Assembly (NCBI GenBank): GCA_965662365.1
Contig: CBFIHR010000031.1
Span: 1 to 43,324, forward strand
DNA length: 43,324 bases
Reading direction: 5' to 3'
Origin: CAWVWD01 sp965662365
Lineage (GTDB): Bacteria; Bacteroidota; Bacteroidia; Chitinophagales; Saprospiraceae
Below, in pieces: positions 24,975 to 33,720 of this stretch. A model generated the notes under the pieces. The model worked only from the letters and a program-made list of their open reading frames with translations. It did no database searches and was not told the DNA's origin. Positions within the stretch are counted from its first letter, which is position 1. Each line of letters begins with the position of its first letter. A program made the translations under genes and the position numbers.

Positions 24975-26276
24975 TCATTTTAACTTCAGTCGCATTTCTT
25001 TTAAAGCCACAATTTTTTTAGGTGAACGAATTGCTAATTTTTTAAAATCAACATTTGCTTGATCCTCCTTATATTTTTCTAAAATTAGACCCGAACCATA
25101 CGTCAATACAACAATTACAACTCCTCCCAGAAAAGCATTTAAAAAACCGATGGTTAGAATACCAAAAATTATCAAAACTAAACCGAAAATCAAATAAAAC
25201 CCCATTAACAAAGCCGTCCAAATAGTCAAAAACATCGTATTATCTTTCTGCGTCATTCTTCTCGCCAATGATTTAAAATAACGTAGCGGAAAATGTAAGA
25301 CTGCCCCCAAAACTATCGCCAAAGGTGCCAGTAATCGAATGATAAAACTTCTTGATTGTTGATAATTTACGACAGCGTTATCGGTTATTTTTTCCTTTTT
25401 TAATGCTTCAAAATAATCATTAACATCCGATTTTAAAGTCGCTAATTGTGCTTTATCCTCTTTGGCTAATCGATTAATTTTGTTCGCAATTTGCTGCTCC
25501 AACTCTAACCTTTTAGAATTATTTGACATCACAAAACAACCTTTTTCTTGAAAATCTGTCCCGGTTACTCGGTGATCATTACGACCGATTTCTAACAACT
25601 GCTCCGTAACAAATTCATCATCCACATTTTCAATCAATACCATTTCTGACTCAATCGCTGCTTTCAAATCCGCATTGACGGCAGTATAAGTTTCGGTCGG
25701 ATTTTGTTCAAATTGTGAGCGATAATTTTCTATCGGAATCGGTTTACCAAAACTCAACATCACCTCACTTCTTGCTTTGTCGTGTTGAGTATAGCTGATT
25801 CCTGTCGGAATAATATGCACATCAGCCCCTTTTTCCCACGCACTAAACGCCATTCTTACCGTTCCTTTTTTTAACGGTCGTAATCGTTTTTCTTTTACAC
25901 AATTACCCTCCGGAAAAATCAAAATAGCTTTATTTTCTAATAATACCTTATCGACTTTTTCAAAAGTGGACACATTTTTTTTAGTATAATCATCACCGTC
26001 ACGAGGACGATAAATTGGTATAATCTGAACAGTCGTGAAGAGCCAGTCCAAAAATTTGTTACCAAAAATCCCTGCTCGTCCTAAAAAATAACTCTTACGA
26101 TGACCAATCAAAAATACCGCAATTACATATCCATCAATCAACGCGTTAGAATGATTAGCGGCCAAAAATATTGGCTTATCCTTCAGTACATTCTCCAAAC
26201 CTGTGATATAAATTCGTTTATAAAACAGCTGGAAAAACGTACGAATTATGATGCCTAAGACATTATAAATAATCAT
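24975..26276 (-). CDS. PlsC-like glycerolphosphate/lysophospholipid acyltransferase with membrane C-terminus
   Basis: 433 aa from the ATG at 26276 (a TTG lies two codons further up). The N-terminal PlsC domain shows ANHSNALIDGY (His-x5-Asp, near 41-51), the phosphate-binding Arg region YRPRDGDD and motif FPEGNC. His-x5-Asp instead of the usual His-x4-Asp also occurs in the fungal Sct1/Gat-type enzymes. After the catalytic domain comes a coiled segment (about 250-300) and three to four hydrophobic helices near 310-410. Likely transfers an acyl chain to (lyso)phosphatidic acid or glycerol 3-phosphate at the inner membrane; the acceptor is not decided. Probable first gene of a run with the small lipoprotein and ruvB. 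Confidence 0.85.
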   Translation of the reverse strand: MIIYNVLGIIIRTFFQLFYKRIYITGLENVLKDKPIFLAANHSNALIDGYVIAVFLIGHRKSYFLGRAGIFGNKFLDWLFTTVQIIPIYRPRDGDDYTKKNVSTFEKVDKVLLENKAILIFPEGNCVKEKRLRPLKKGTVRMAFSAWEKGADVHIIPTGISYTQHDKARSEVMLSFGKPIPIENYRSQFEQNPTETYTAVNADLKAAIESEMVLIENVDDEFVTEQLLEIGRNDHRVTGTDFQEKGCFVMSNNSKRLELEQQIANKINRLAKEDKAQLATLKSDVNDYFEALKKEKITDNAVVNYQQSRSFIIRLLAPLAIVLGAVLHFPLRYFKSLARRMTQKDNTMFLTIWTALLMGFYLIFGLVLIIFGILTIGFLNAFLGGVVIVVLTYGSGLILEKYKEDQANVDFKKLAIRSPKKIVALKEMRLKLK

Positions 26277-26730
26277 GTGCAAAGCTTTACGTCAATATTC
26301 CATTTATACAAATACTAATAATATAAAGGACTAGAATTATTCTGTCTGAACCTATCCCTGACTTTTCTCTTAAAACAAAAGGAATCCTACTCGAAAAGTT
26401 ACAGCTTAAAAGTCTGTTGTCAGGCTTCCTTCCTTTTTTAAGGGAAAGAGGAAGGATGTGTTCAAAGTGCAAAATATTGATTTAATTTAAACAATTTGAT
26501 TACAATTGCCAAAAATTGTAATTATAATCCATATTCACAATCGAACTGAAAAAAATGACAATATTCTCCATAAATGCTCATGTAAGTGTTAATGACAATT
26601 GTCATAACTAAAAGCCCTTACTTTACCAAATTAATTTGTAATTTCGCCCCTCAATTATATATTCAAATTAAATCATATAGATTTGTATATGTATTAAATA
26701 AAAATTCATTAATAAAATCACTTTAAAAAT
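26277..26730. other. Divergent intergenic region (acyltransferase / icd) with a hairpin
   Basis: About 450 bases. The only structure is a hairpin TCCTTCC (26427-26433) / GGAAGGA (26450-26456), probably a short extragenic palindrome. A 61-codon frame at 26287-26472 spans it and has no coding character. A TAATTTCG box close to icd, near 26640, resembles a -7 element without a matching TTG. Confidence 0.5.
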
Positions 26731-28947
26731 ATGTCTTCTAAGATTTATTATACACATACGGATGAAGCACCCGCTTTAGCGACTAAATCACTTTTACCCA
26801 TCGTTCAGGCATTTGCGAAGCAGTGCGGAGTCGAAATGGAAACAACGGATATTTCACTTGCAGGTCGAGTTTTGGCCAACTTTGCTTCTTATTTAAAACC
26901 AGAACAACAAGTTACTGATGCGCTGGCAGAATTAGGAGAATTAGTAAAAAAACCTGAAGCCAATATTATTAAATTACCAAATATTTCGGCTTCAATTCCT
27001 CAATTAAAAAAGACGATTGCAGAATTACAGGCGAACGGTTTTGCAATTCCGAGCTACCCTGACGAACCTTCAAACGACGAAGAAAAAAGTATCAAAGCGA
27101 CTTACGATAAAATCAAAGGTAGTGCTGTAAATCCTGTATTGAGAGAAGGAAACTCGGACAGAAGAGCTCCAAAACCAGTGAAGGCTTACGCTCGTCAAAA
27201 TCCACACTCAATGGGCGAATGGTCGGCAGATTCTGCGTCTCATGTCGCTACAATGGGAAAAGACGATTTTGCAACCAACGAAAAATCGGTCACTATTGCG
27301 AAAGCGGGCAGTGTAAAAATTCAATTGGTGAATAATAACGGAACGGCTGTTTTAAAAGAAAGCGTTCCTGTTTTGGAAGGTGAAATTATTGATGGAACAT
27401 TTTTGAGCAAAAAAGCATTATTGGCCTTTTTTGAGGAACAAATCGCTGATGCAAAAGCAAAAGGGGTTTTGTTTTCATTGCACATGAAAGCAACGATGAT
27501 GAAGGTCTCTGATCCTATCATCTTTGGTCACGGTGTGAAAGTATTTTTCAAATCTGTTTTTGAAAAATTCGGAAAAGAACTGGACGAAGCTGGTGTCAAT
27601 GTAAATAATGGTTTTGGTAATTTATTATCGAATTTAGATAATCTTGCTCCTGAAACAAAAGCAGCAGTTGAAGCAGAAATCGAAAAATGTTTTGCAGAAG
27701 GCCCAGATTTAGCAATGGTTGATTCTGACAATGGCATTACGAATTTACACGTTCCGAGTGATGTTATTATTGATGCGTCGATGCCTGCAATGATTCGTAC
27801 TTCGGGTTGTATGTGGAACAAAGATGGCAAAAAGCAAGATACAAAAGCCGTGATTCCAGATAGTTCTTACGCTGGTGTTTATCAAGCAGTGATTGATTTC
27901 TGTAAAGAAAACGGTGCATTCGACCCAACAACAATGGGAACAGTTCCGAACGTTGGCTTGATGGCTCAAAAAGCAGAAGAATATGGTTCTCACGATAAAA
28001 CTTTTGAAATTGCAGAAGCTGGAACGGTTCAAGTAGTGGACGATTCTGGGGCAGTTTTGATGGAACACGAAGTAGAAGAAGGCGATATTTGGAGAATGTG
28101 CCAGGTGAAAGATTTACCAATTCAAGATTGGGTAAAATTAGCTGTTAGCCGTGCAAGAGCAACGGGTGTACCTACCATCTTCTGGTTAGATGAAAACAGA
28201 GCTCACGATGCACAATTGATTCAAAAAGTAAACACTTACTTACCAAATCACGATACAACTGGTTTAGATATTAGAATTATGTCACCTGTTGATGCAACGA
28301 AGTTTTCTATCCAAAGAATGAAAGACGGACAAGATACAATTTCAGTAACTGGAAACGTATTAAGAGATTATAACACGGATTTATTCCCGATTTTAGAGTT
28401 GGGAACAAGTGCAAAAATGTTGTCAATCGTTCCGTTGATGAATGGTGGTGGTTTATTTGAAACTGGTGCTGGTGGATCTGCTCCTAAGCACGTTCAGCAG
28501 TTTAATAAAGAAAATCACTTGCGTTGGGATTCTTTAGGTGAGTTTTTGGCTTTAGCCGTTTCTCTAGAACACGAAGCGACCACAAATAATAACCCAAAAG
28601 CTAAAATCATTGCAGAGGCTTTGGATAACGCAACGGTAGCTTTATTACAAAATGGAAAATCGCCTTCACGTAAAGTGAATGAATTAGATAATCGTGGAAG
28701 TCACTTCTATTTAGCTATGTATTGGGCAAAAGAGTTGGCAGCACAAACTGCAGATCAGGAATTAGCAGATAAATTCTTGCCGATTGCAGCCGCTTTAGAT
28801 GAAAACGAAGCGACAATCGTAGAAGAATTAAATTCAGCTCAAGGCGTAGCGATGGATATTGATGGTTATTATTTCCCTGATGCTGAAAAAGCAGCAGCGG
28901 CAATGCGTCCAAGTGCGACTTTGAATGCAATTATTGATGCAATTTAA
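26731..28947 (+). CDS. icd: Isocitrate dehydrogenase (NADP+), monomeric type
   Basis: 738 aa, the length of the monomeric IDH-II family (about 740). Oxidative decarboxylation of isocitrate to 2-oxoglutarate in the TCA cycle, making NADPH. Family stretches visible: YTHTDEAPALAT (6-17), PNISASIPQLK near 88, VLREGNSDRRAPKPVK near 137-152 (substrate Ser/Arg region), NPHSMGEWSADS, MVDSDNGITNLHVPSDVI, and MIRTSGCMWN. A GGGLFETGAGGSAPKHVQQF region near 570 contacts the cofactor. No signal peptide. It starts at ATG 26731 and stands alone before a terminator. Confidence 0.95.
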   Translation: MSSKIYYTHTDEAPALATKSLLPIVQAFAKQCGVEMETTDISLAGRVLANFASYLKPEQQVTDALAELGELVKKPEANIIKLPNISASIPQLKKTIAELQANGFAIPSYPDEPSNDEEKSIKATYDKIKGSAVNPVLREGNSDRRAPKPVKAYARQNPHSMGEWSADSASHVATMGKDDFATNEKSVTIAKAGSVKIQLVNNNGTAVLKESVPVLEGEIIDGTFLSKKALLAFFEEQIADAKAKGVLFSLHMKATMMKVSDPIIFGHGVKVFFKSVFEKFGKELDEAGVNVNNGFGNLLSNLDNLAPETKAAVEAEIEKCFAEGPDLAMVDSDNGITNLHVPSDVIIDASMPAMIRTSGCMWNKDGKKQDTKAVIPDSSYAGVYQAVIDFCKENGAFDPTTMGTVPNVGLMAQKAEEYGSHDKTFEIAEAGTVQVVDDSGAVLMEHEVEEGDIWRMCQVKDLPIQDWVKLAVSRARATGVPTIFWLDENRAHDAQLIQKVNTYLPNHDTTGLDIRIMSPVDATKFSIQRMKDGQDTISVTGNVLRDYNTDLFPILELGTSAKMLSIVPLMNGGGLFETGAGGSAPKHVQQFNKENHLRWDSLGEFLALAVSLEHEATTNNNPKAKIIAEALDNATVALLQNGKSPSRKVNELDNRGSHFYLAMYWAKELAAQTADQELADKFLPIAAALDENEATIVEELNSAQGVAMDIDGYYFPDAEKAAAAMRPSATLNAIIDAI

Positions 28948-28974
28948 GATTAGAATAAAATAAATAGAAATTTC

Positions 28975-29007
28975 AAAGGGCTTTGTCGATTTGGCAAAGT
29001 CCTTTTT
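28975..29007 (+). terminator. Terminator after icd
   Basis: AAAGGGCTTTG (28975-28985) pairs with CAAAGTCCTTT (28995-29005) with one G.U pair, followed by TTG and TTTTT. Confidence 0.85.
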
Positions 29008-29240
29008 GTTTTTACAGAAAACTGCCGCTATAGGCAACCTTTCTATTCAACAACTCAACAGTGATTAGTAGAAAAGTCCTTAAAAAATAATTATGATTCA
29101 ATTTGGGGACAAAATTGGTACTAAAACATAAGAAAGTAGCTAATTCAAGGGTTTTACTAAAGATTTTGGCAAAGACAATAAATATTCAATCTCAATATCT
29201 AAAACACTGAAAATCAATAACTTAAAAGTTTATAAAATAA
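29008..29240. other. Intergenic region between icd and tRNA-Phe
   Basis: No gene called. An open frame without a start codon (29097-29210) has basic, protein-like sequence but is too short to interpret. No duplicate of the tRNA-Phe 3' end is seen, so there is no evidence for an integration site. Confidence 0.45.
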
Positions 29241-29272
29241 AAAAGCCGACTCGGAAATCCGAATCGGCTTTT
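29241..29272 (-). terminator. Terminator of tRNA-Phe
   Basis: AAAAGCCGACTCGG (29241-29254) and CCGAATCGGCTTTT (29259-29272), 14-bp stem with one mismatch, loop of four. On the minus strand it is followed by TTTATTTTAT and begins seven bases after the tRNA 3' end. Confidence 0.9.
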
Positions 29273-29279
29273 GATTTTG

Positions 29280-29352
29280 TGGTACCTCCAGGAATCGAAC
29301 CAGGGACACCAGGATTTTCAGTCCTGTGCTCTACCAACTGAGCTAAGGTACC
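29280..29352 (-). tRNA. tRNA-Phe (anticodon GAA)
   Basis: 73 nt on the minus strand. The acceptor stem GGTACCT pairs with AGGTACC (7 bp), with discriminator A at 29280. D-arm TTAGCTCAGTTGGTAGAGC, anticodon stem-loop CAGGA-CTGAAAA-TCCTG with anticodon GAA, and T-arm with GGTTCGATTCC. The 3' CCA is not encoded (ACA follows), so it is added after transcription. It has its own rRNA-type promoter and terminator, so it is a single-gene unit. Confidence 0.97.
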
Positions 29353-29383
29353 AAAACCAACTTCCTATTTTAAGAAAGCGATG

Positions 29384-29414
29384 CAAAGGTAAGTTATTTT
29401 TATAAAAAACCAAA
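29384..29414 (-). promoter_or_regulatory. Promoter of tRNA-Phe
   Basis: On the minus strand: TTTG (29414-29411), 19-nt spacer, TACCTTTG (29391-29384), followed by CATCGCTTTCTTAAAA. The -7 box and the 19-nt spacer are identical in form to three of the four rrn promoters. Confidence 0.88.
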
Positions 29415-29511
29415 CCTTTGAATATTTTTTTTTCACTTTTTTATAAAAAAGTCGGGAATAGAAGGCTTTTAAATGCGTAATAGTTCCTTTGTGATAGCAT
29501 ATTTTAGAAAA

Positions 29512-30108
29512 CTATCCGATATAATTTTCAAATAATCGCTTTCGCATCTCTTCATACTCCGACTTCGTGATGATACCACTTTCATACAACCGCTTGACAT
29601 CCTCTAATTTTTCTTGTAGTTTAGATTGACGAGGATTAGAAGTAGTAGAGGAAGTATTTTTTTGCTGCTCTTCCTGCTCCTTCATTTCTTTCACGATACT
29701 TTTACCTTCTTCGACCTTACGTTTGTAAAATGCTCGAAATTCTTCTACATCCAAATTATCCATTGTGCCGCCGTTTTCGAAGTGTTTGGCGAAAACCTGA
29801 CCAATTGCATAAGTTGTTGCACCAGATAAAATCGACATTGAAAAGCCGCCAACCAATGAACCGATGCCCGGAATCGCTTTTATCAACGAAGAACCAATGC
29901 TCGCCAAAGATGTACCGACAAAAGCACTAATCACCGATTTTCCTTGATTTCGATAAAAATTAAGATTGTAAATATCACAAAGGTTCTGCACTAAATCAAT
30001 CTGAACGCCTGTTACTGCCATAAAATCTAATACAGGAATCGGAATTAATCCACCTCCTGCGGCATATAATGCGTGATTTTTGATTGCTTTTTCTGCGTCT
30101 GGATTCAT
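29512..30108 (-). CDS. DUF697 membrane protein with SHOCT-like C-terminus
   Basis: 198 aa. The N-terminal part (about 1-110) is a DUF697-type domain: AAGGGLIPIPVLDFMAVTG (16-34), IDLVQNLCDIY, and a Gly/Ser-rich hydrophobic region with two possible helices (IPGIGSLVGGFSMSILSGAT, 80-99). A charged coiled segment (about 125-160, EEGKSIVKEMKEQEEQQK) follows. The end, LEDVKRLYESGIITKSEYE (from 168), has the form of a SHOCT domain (short C-terminal oligomerisation motif). DUF697 occurs in YcjF-type proteins and near GTPases; function is unknown. ATG at 30108. Divergent from the GH3 gene. Confidence 0.8.
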   Translation of the reverse strand: MNPDAEKAIKNHALYAAGGGLIPIPVLDFMAVTGVQIDLVQNLCDIYNLNFYRNQGKSVISAFVGTSLASIGSSLIKAIPGIGSLVGGFSMSILSGATTYAIGQVFAKHFENGGTMDNLDVEEFRAFYKRKVEEGKSIVKEMKEQEEQQKNTSSTTSNPRQSKLQEKLEDVKRLYESGIITKSEYEEMRKRLFENYIG

Positions 30109-30214
30109 AGTTTTTATATTAATTTATAATGATTATTCAAAAATAAACTTTTCTGTTCATTCCTTAATTTATACCTTTAATAATATTAAAATTTGTGTTA
30201 CAAAGTTGGAACAA

Positions 30215-31687
30215 ATGAAAATCATTCCTTATGTATTAAAGGTTGAGCAAGGCATAAAAGAGAGACAATTAGCCAACCAAGATGATTGCTGGCGGTTGAT
30301 TGTTCGTAAAAATAGCCAAACATATTTTGGGCAGCAGTTTAATTTCGATAAAATTAGGCATTATAGCGACTTCCGCCAAATTCCACTCAGCCGCTATGAG
30401 CAATATGAAGATTTGATACAACAAGTTATCGGAGGAAAACCCGCTACGTTATTGACAAAAGACGACATTGTTGCTTTTTTGAAAACAAGCGGCACGACTT
30501 CAGAAGGTAAACTTCTACCGATTACACATCAATTTACGCACAAAAATCATTATTACGGTTCTCGTTCATTGATGTATCATCTGGTGTCTAATTTTGGATT
30601 TAGCGATTATTTATTGGCTCGCAACCTTTCGCTGAGCGGTTATCAATATCCATCGCAAGGCAATTATGAAGTTTACGATATGTCGGCTTTATTAATCAAG
30701 CGATTACCGTTTTATATGTGGGGTATGAATTTTCCGAATGAAGTGTTCACAACCTGGGAAAGCAAGTTGGATTATATCGTTAAACATTTGGATTCTTTAA
30801 AAAATGTCCGGGTAATGTTGGGAGTACCGACTTGGATTTTGTCATTATTAAATTATTTAAGTGAAACGACAAACAAACCGATCCCCGAGCTTTTTCCAAA
30901 CTGGCAAGTTTATCTTCATGGTGGCGTAAATTTTAATCCTTATCGGAAATTATTCAACGATATTTTGGAGCGAGAAATGATTTTTCAAGAGGTTTATAAT
31001 GCGACCGAAGGCTTTTTTGCGTTTCAAGATTCGCCCGATGTAGAAGGTATGTTATTACTTACCGGCGGTCGTATTTTTTATGAATTTATCCCTTTTAACA
31101 GTGGCGGCAATAAAGCCAACTATCACAATACGATTATTCCATTAGAACAAGTGGAAACTGGGCAAAATTACTTAATTGTGATTTCGACCGAATACGGTTT
31201 GTATCGCTATATCTTGGGCGATGTCGTACAGTTTACTTATACAAATCCTTATCGCTTGAAAGTCGTCGGGAGAGAGAGCGAATACATCAATGCGTTTGGA
31301 GAAGATTTGAGTATGTATCACGTCAATAATGCGTTGAAGGATTTATCAAAAAAAATTGATTTCCGAATCCGAGATTTCTCAGTTGCTCCAAAATATGCCG
31401 AAAAAGGCGAAACTGGCGGACATCAATGGCTGGTTGAATTTATTCATCAACCACCTGATCTTCAGTTATTTATTGATGAATTGGATCAATTATTACAACA
31501 CTACAATAATAATTATCGTCAAAAACGAGAAGGCGATATTGCCATGAAAAAATTGGAATTAGTTGTTTTAAAAAAAGGTACTTTTAGAAATTATTTGAGT
31601 GCCAAAAAAGTCATCGGTGGACAAGCCAAAATGAAAAAATTATTCAATCACCGAAAAGTAGCTGACATCATTTTAAATATGTCATAA
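30215..31687 (+). CDS. GH3-family acyl-adenylate/thioester-forming enzyme (GH3 auxin-responsive promoter family)
   Basis: 490 aa from the ATG at 30215; the frame extends 45 codons upstream across the divergent promoter region, which I reject. Adenylating-enzyme motifs: SGTTSEGKLLPIT (92-104, ATP loop), a Tyr/Arg-rich central segment, and YNATEGFFAF (about 261-270, nucleotide motif), then YRYILGDVVQFT near 320-340. Plant GH3 proteins conjugate amino acids to auxin or jasmonate. The bacterial members are uncharacterised and probably activate a carboxylic acid in a similar way. No signal peptide. The gene is followed by dtd on the same strand after 112 bases. Confidence 0.85.
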   Translation: MKIIPYVLKVEQGIKERQLANQDDCWRLIVRKNSQTYFGQQFNFDKIRHYSDFRQIPLSRYEQYEDLIQQVIGGKPATLLTKDDIVAFLKTSGTTSEGKLLPITHQFTHKNHYYGSRSLMYHLVSNFGFSDYLLARNLSLSGYQYPSQGNYEVYDMSALLIKRLPFYMWGMNFPNEVFTTWESKLDYIVKHLDSLKNVRVMLGVPTWILSLLNYLSETTNKPIPELFPNWQVYLHGGVNFNPYRKLFNDILEREMIFQEVYNATEGFFAFQDSPDVEGMLLLTGGRIFYEFIPFNSGGNKANYHNTIIPLEQVETGQNYLIVISTEYGLYRYILGDVVQFTYTNPYRLKVVGRESEYINAFGEDLSMYHVNNALKDLSKKIDFRIRDFSVAPKYAEKGETGGHQWLVEFIHQPPDLQLFIDELDQLLQHYNNNYRQKREGDIAMKKLELVVLKKGTFRNYLSAKKVIGGQAKMKKLFNHRKVADIILNMS

Positions 31688-31799
31688 TACACGATTGAGA
31701 ACACTTAAAATATTAAAAAACTATTTTTAAAAAATTCTTGATTTGCTTTCGCAAAATGATAGTCCGTTACTTAACTCAAGCTAACGAAAAAACACAAAT

Positions 31800-32252
31800 A
31801 TGCGATTATTGATACAAAGAGTAACCGAAGCATCTGTAACCATCGATAACATCGTAAAATCCGCTATCGAAAAGGGGTTACTGGTCTTAGTCGGTATTGA
31901 AAATGAGGACACGAAAACTGATATCGAATGGCTCACACGAAAACTGTTAAACTTACGTATTTTCAATGATGAAAACGGCGTGATGAACAAGTCTGTCCAA
32001 GATATTGAGGGCGATTTATTGATTATTAGTCAATTTACCTTGCACGCCAGTACGAAAAAGGGTAATCGGCCGTCGTACATCAAAGCGGCCAAGCCTGATC
32101 TTGCGATTCCGCTATACGAACAATTCGTACAACACGTTGAAAAAGAGCTTGGCAAAACCGTAAGTACAGGCGAGTTTGGGGCAGATATGAAAGTCCGTTT
32201 ATTGAATGATGGCCCGGTGACGATTTGGATAGATTCTAAGCATAAAGAATAA
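31800..32252 (+). CDS. dtd: D-aminoacyl-tRNA deacylase
   Basis: 150 aa, canonical length. It removes D-amino acids (and Gly from tRNA-Ala) from mischarged tRNA. Signature motifs: MRLLIQRVTEASV (1-13), SQFTLHAS (about 77-84; the conserved SQFTL active site) and NDGPVTIW (about 137-144, the cross-subunit GP motif). ATG start at 31800. Separated from the convergent argH by a terminator. Confidence 0.96.
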   Translation: MRLLIQRVTEASVTIDNIVKSAIEKGLLVLVGIENEDTKTDIEWLTRKLLNLRIFNDENGVMNKSVQDIEGDLLIISQFTLHASTKKGNRPSYIKAAKPDLAIPLYEQFVQHVEKELGKTVSTGEFGADMKVRLLNDGPVTIWIDSKHKE

Positions 32253-32269
32253 ATTCTAATAGTTTAATA

Positions 32270-32300
32270 AACCTGTCAGATTTTCAAGATCTGACAGGTT
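32270..32300. terminator. Terminator between dtd and the arginine operon
   Basis: Perfect 11-bp stem AACCTGTCAGA (32270-32280) and TCTGACAGGTT (32290-32300), followed by TTTATA. A sequence of the same type, with mismatches, occurs at 40791-40821. Such AACCTGTCAG palindromes look like a dispersed family. Confidence 0.8.
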
Positions 32301-32318
32301 TTATATCAAATTATAAGT

Positions 32319-33608
32319 TTAAAACTGCTCCAAAACTCGCTCAAATTTCTGCTTAATTTCTGCATTACACAAATTTCCAACACTACCTTCATGCGTATGA
32401 TTGATTTCCGTATTTGGTTCAAAATCATCGTTTTCAATCGCCAAACCAACTTCTTTATAAGCCGTTCGAAAAGGCATTCCTGCCAACACTTTTCGATTGA
32501 CTTCCTCAACGCTATACAAATATTTATACTTTGGATTATCCAATAAACCTTTCGTTACTTCAATCTTTGGAATCACAAAAGCCGTCAATTTTAAACATTG
32601 TTTTGCGGTTTGAATCGCAGGAAAAATCGCCTCTTTCAATAATTGAAAATCACGGTGATAACCAGAAGTTAAATTGCTGATCATCATCGCTACATTTGTT
32701 GGTAAACTCAATAATTGATTCGTTTTCGAGCGAATCAACTCGAATACATCAGGGTTTTTTTTGTGCGGCATAATGCTCGAACCTGTTGTGTATTCTTTTG
32801 GTAAAGTTAAAAAACCAAAGTTTTGAGAATTGTATAAACAAACGTCCGCTGCTAATTTATTTAAGGTATTACCCAGCATCGACAAAGCAAAAGCTAATGA
32901 TAATTCTGTTTTCCCTCTTCCCATTTGAGCATAAACAACGTTATAGCTCAAGTCCTCAAATTCCAATGTTTTTGTAGTGTGCCTTCTATCCAACGGAAAC
33001 GAACTGCCGTAACCTGCACCCGAGCCTAATGGATTTTGATTCACCGTTTTATAAGTTGCCAACAACTGCTGCAAATCGTCGGCTAAGGATTCGGCGAAAG
33101 CCCCAAACCACAAACCAAAGGACGATACCATCGCAATTTGTGTATGCGTATAACCAGGCATCAAAACATCTTTGTAAGTTTCGCTTTGCGTCTGCAATGC
33201 GTCAAATAATACAGCGACCAAATCCACAATTTCTTTCAATTCTGCTCGAAAATACAACCGCAAATCCACCAAAACTTGATCATTTCGAGAACGGCCAGCA
33301 TGAACTTTCTTTCCAATATCCCCCAATTTTTCAATCAATAAAAACTCTACTTGCGAGTGAATATCCTCCACGTTTTTATCAATTGTAAAATGTCCACTTT
33401 CAATATCATTCAAAACATTTTGCAGCTCCAAAGTCAGTATTTCCAACTCTTCTGTTGTCAATAAATCAATTTTTTGCAGCATTTTAATATGAGCCATTGT
33501 CCCAATCACATCATATTTTGCCAACTGCAAATCCAGCACGTTATCTTGCCCGATTGTAAACTGTTCTACCAGTTTATCAATCGAAAAATCTTTTTCCCAA
33601 AGTTTCAT
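32319..33608 (-). CDS. argH: Argininosuccinate lyase
   Basis: 429 aa. Last step of arginine synthesis: argininosuccinate to arginine plus fumarate. The fumarase/aspartase superfamily signature GSSIMPHKKNPDV is near residue 270; also HAGRSRNDQVLVDLRLY near 109 and PGYTHTQIAMVSS near 152 (catalytic Thr-His). At 429 aa it is somewhat shorter than the usual 455-465, with the loss in the C-terminal helical part, as in other flavobacterial ArgH. Last gene of the arg operon, 112 bases after argE and followed by a terminator. ATG at 33608. Confidence 0.94.
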   Translation of the reverse strand: MKLWEKDFSIDKLVEQFTIGQDNVLDLQLAKYDVIGTMAHIKMLQKIDLLTTEELEILTLELQNVLNDIESGHFTIDKNVEDIHSQVEFLLIEKLGDIGKKVHAGRSRNDQVLVDLRLYFRAELKEIVDLVAVLFDALQTQSETYKDVLMPGYTHTQIAMVSSFGLWFGAFAESLADDLQQLLATYKTVNQNPLGSGAGYGSSFPLDRRHTTKTLEFEDLSYNVVYAQMGRGKTELSLAFALSMLGNTLNKLAADVCLYNSQNFGFLTLPKEYTTGSSIMPHKKNPDVFELIRSKTNQLLSLPTNVAMMISNLTSGYHRDFQLLKEAIFPAIQTAKQCLKLTAFVIPKIEVTKGLLDNPKYKYLYSVEEVNRKVLAGMPFRTAYKEVGLAIENDDFEPNTEINHTHEGSVGNLCNAEIKQKFERVLEQF

Positions 33609-33679
33609 AATCTCTTATATTTTCAACCACAAAGCCAAAACTCAATAGAATTTTCGTGATTCTCTTTCCGTCATTCTGT

Positions 33680-33693
33680 CCCGAATGCTCGGG
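33680..33693. repeat. Short palindrome CCCGA-N4-TCGGG in the argE-argH spacer
   Basis: CCCGAATGCTCGGG, flanked by TCATTCTGT. It has the same layout as the palindromes at 7706 and 14667. On the minus strand it reads TCGGGAC downstream, as in the other copies. Confidence 0.6.
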
Positions 33694-33720
33694 GTGGAAT
33701 GATGGGATTTTATTTGATTT

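Noticed and set aside
26287..26472. 61-codon minus-strand ORF upstream of the acyltransferase
   Set aside because: Crosses a hairpin, composition not protein-like, no start signal.
29097..29210. Open frame and possible integration scar downstream of tRNA-Phe
   Set aside because: No start codon, no duplicated tRNA 3' end and no integrase nearby.
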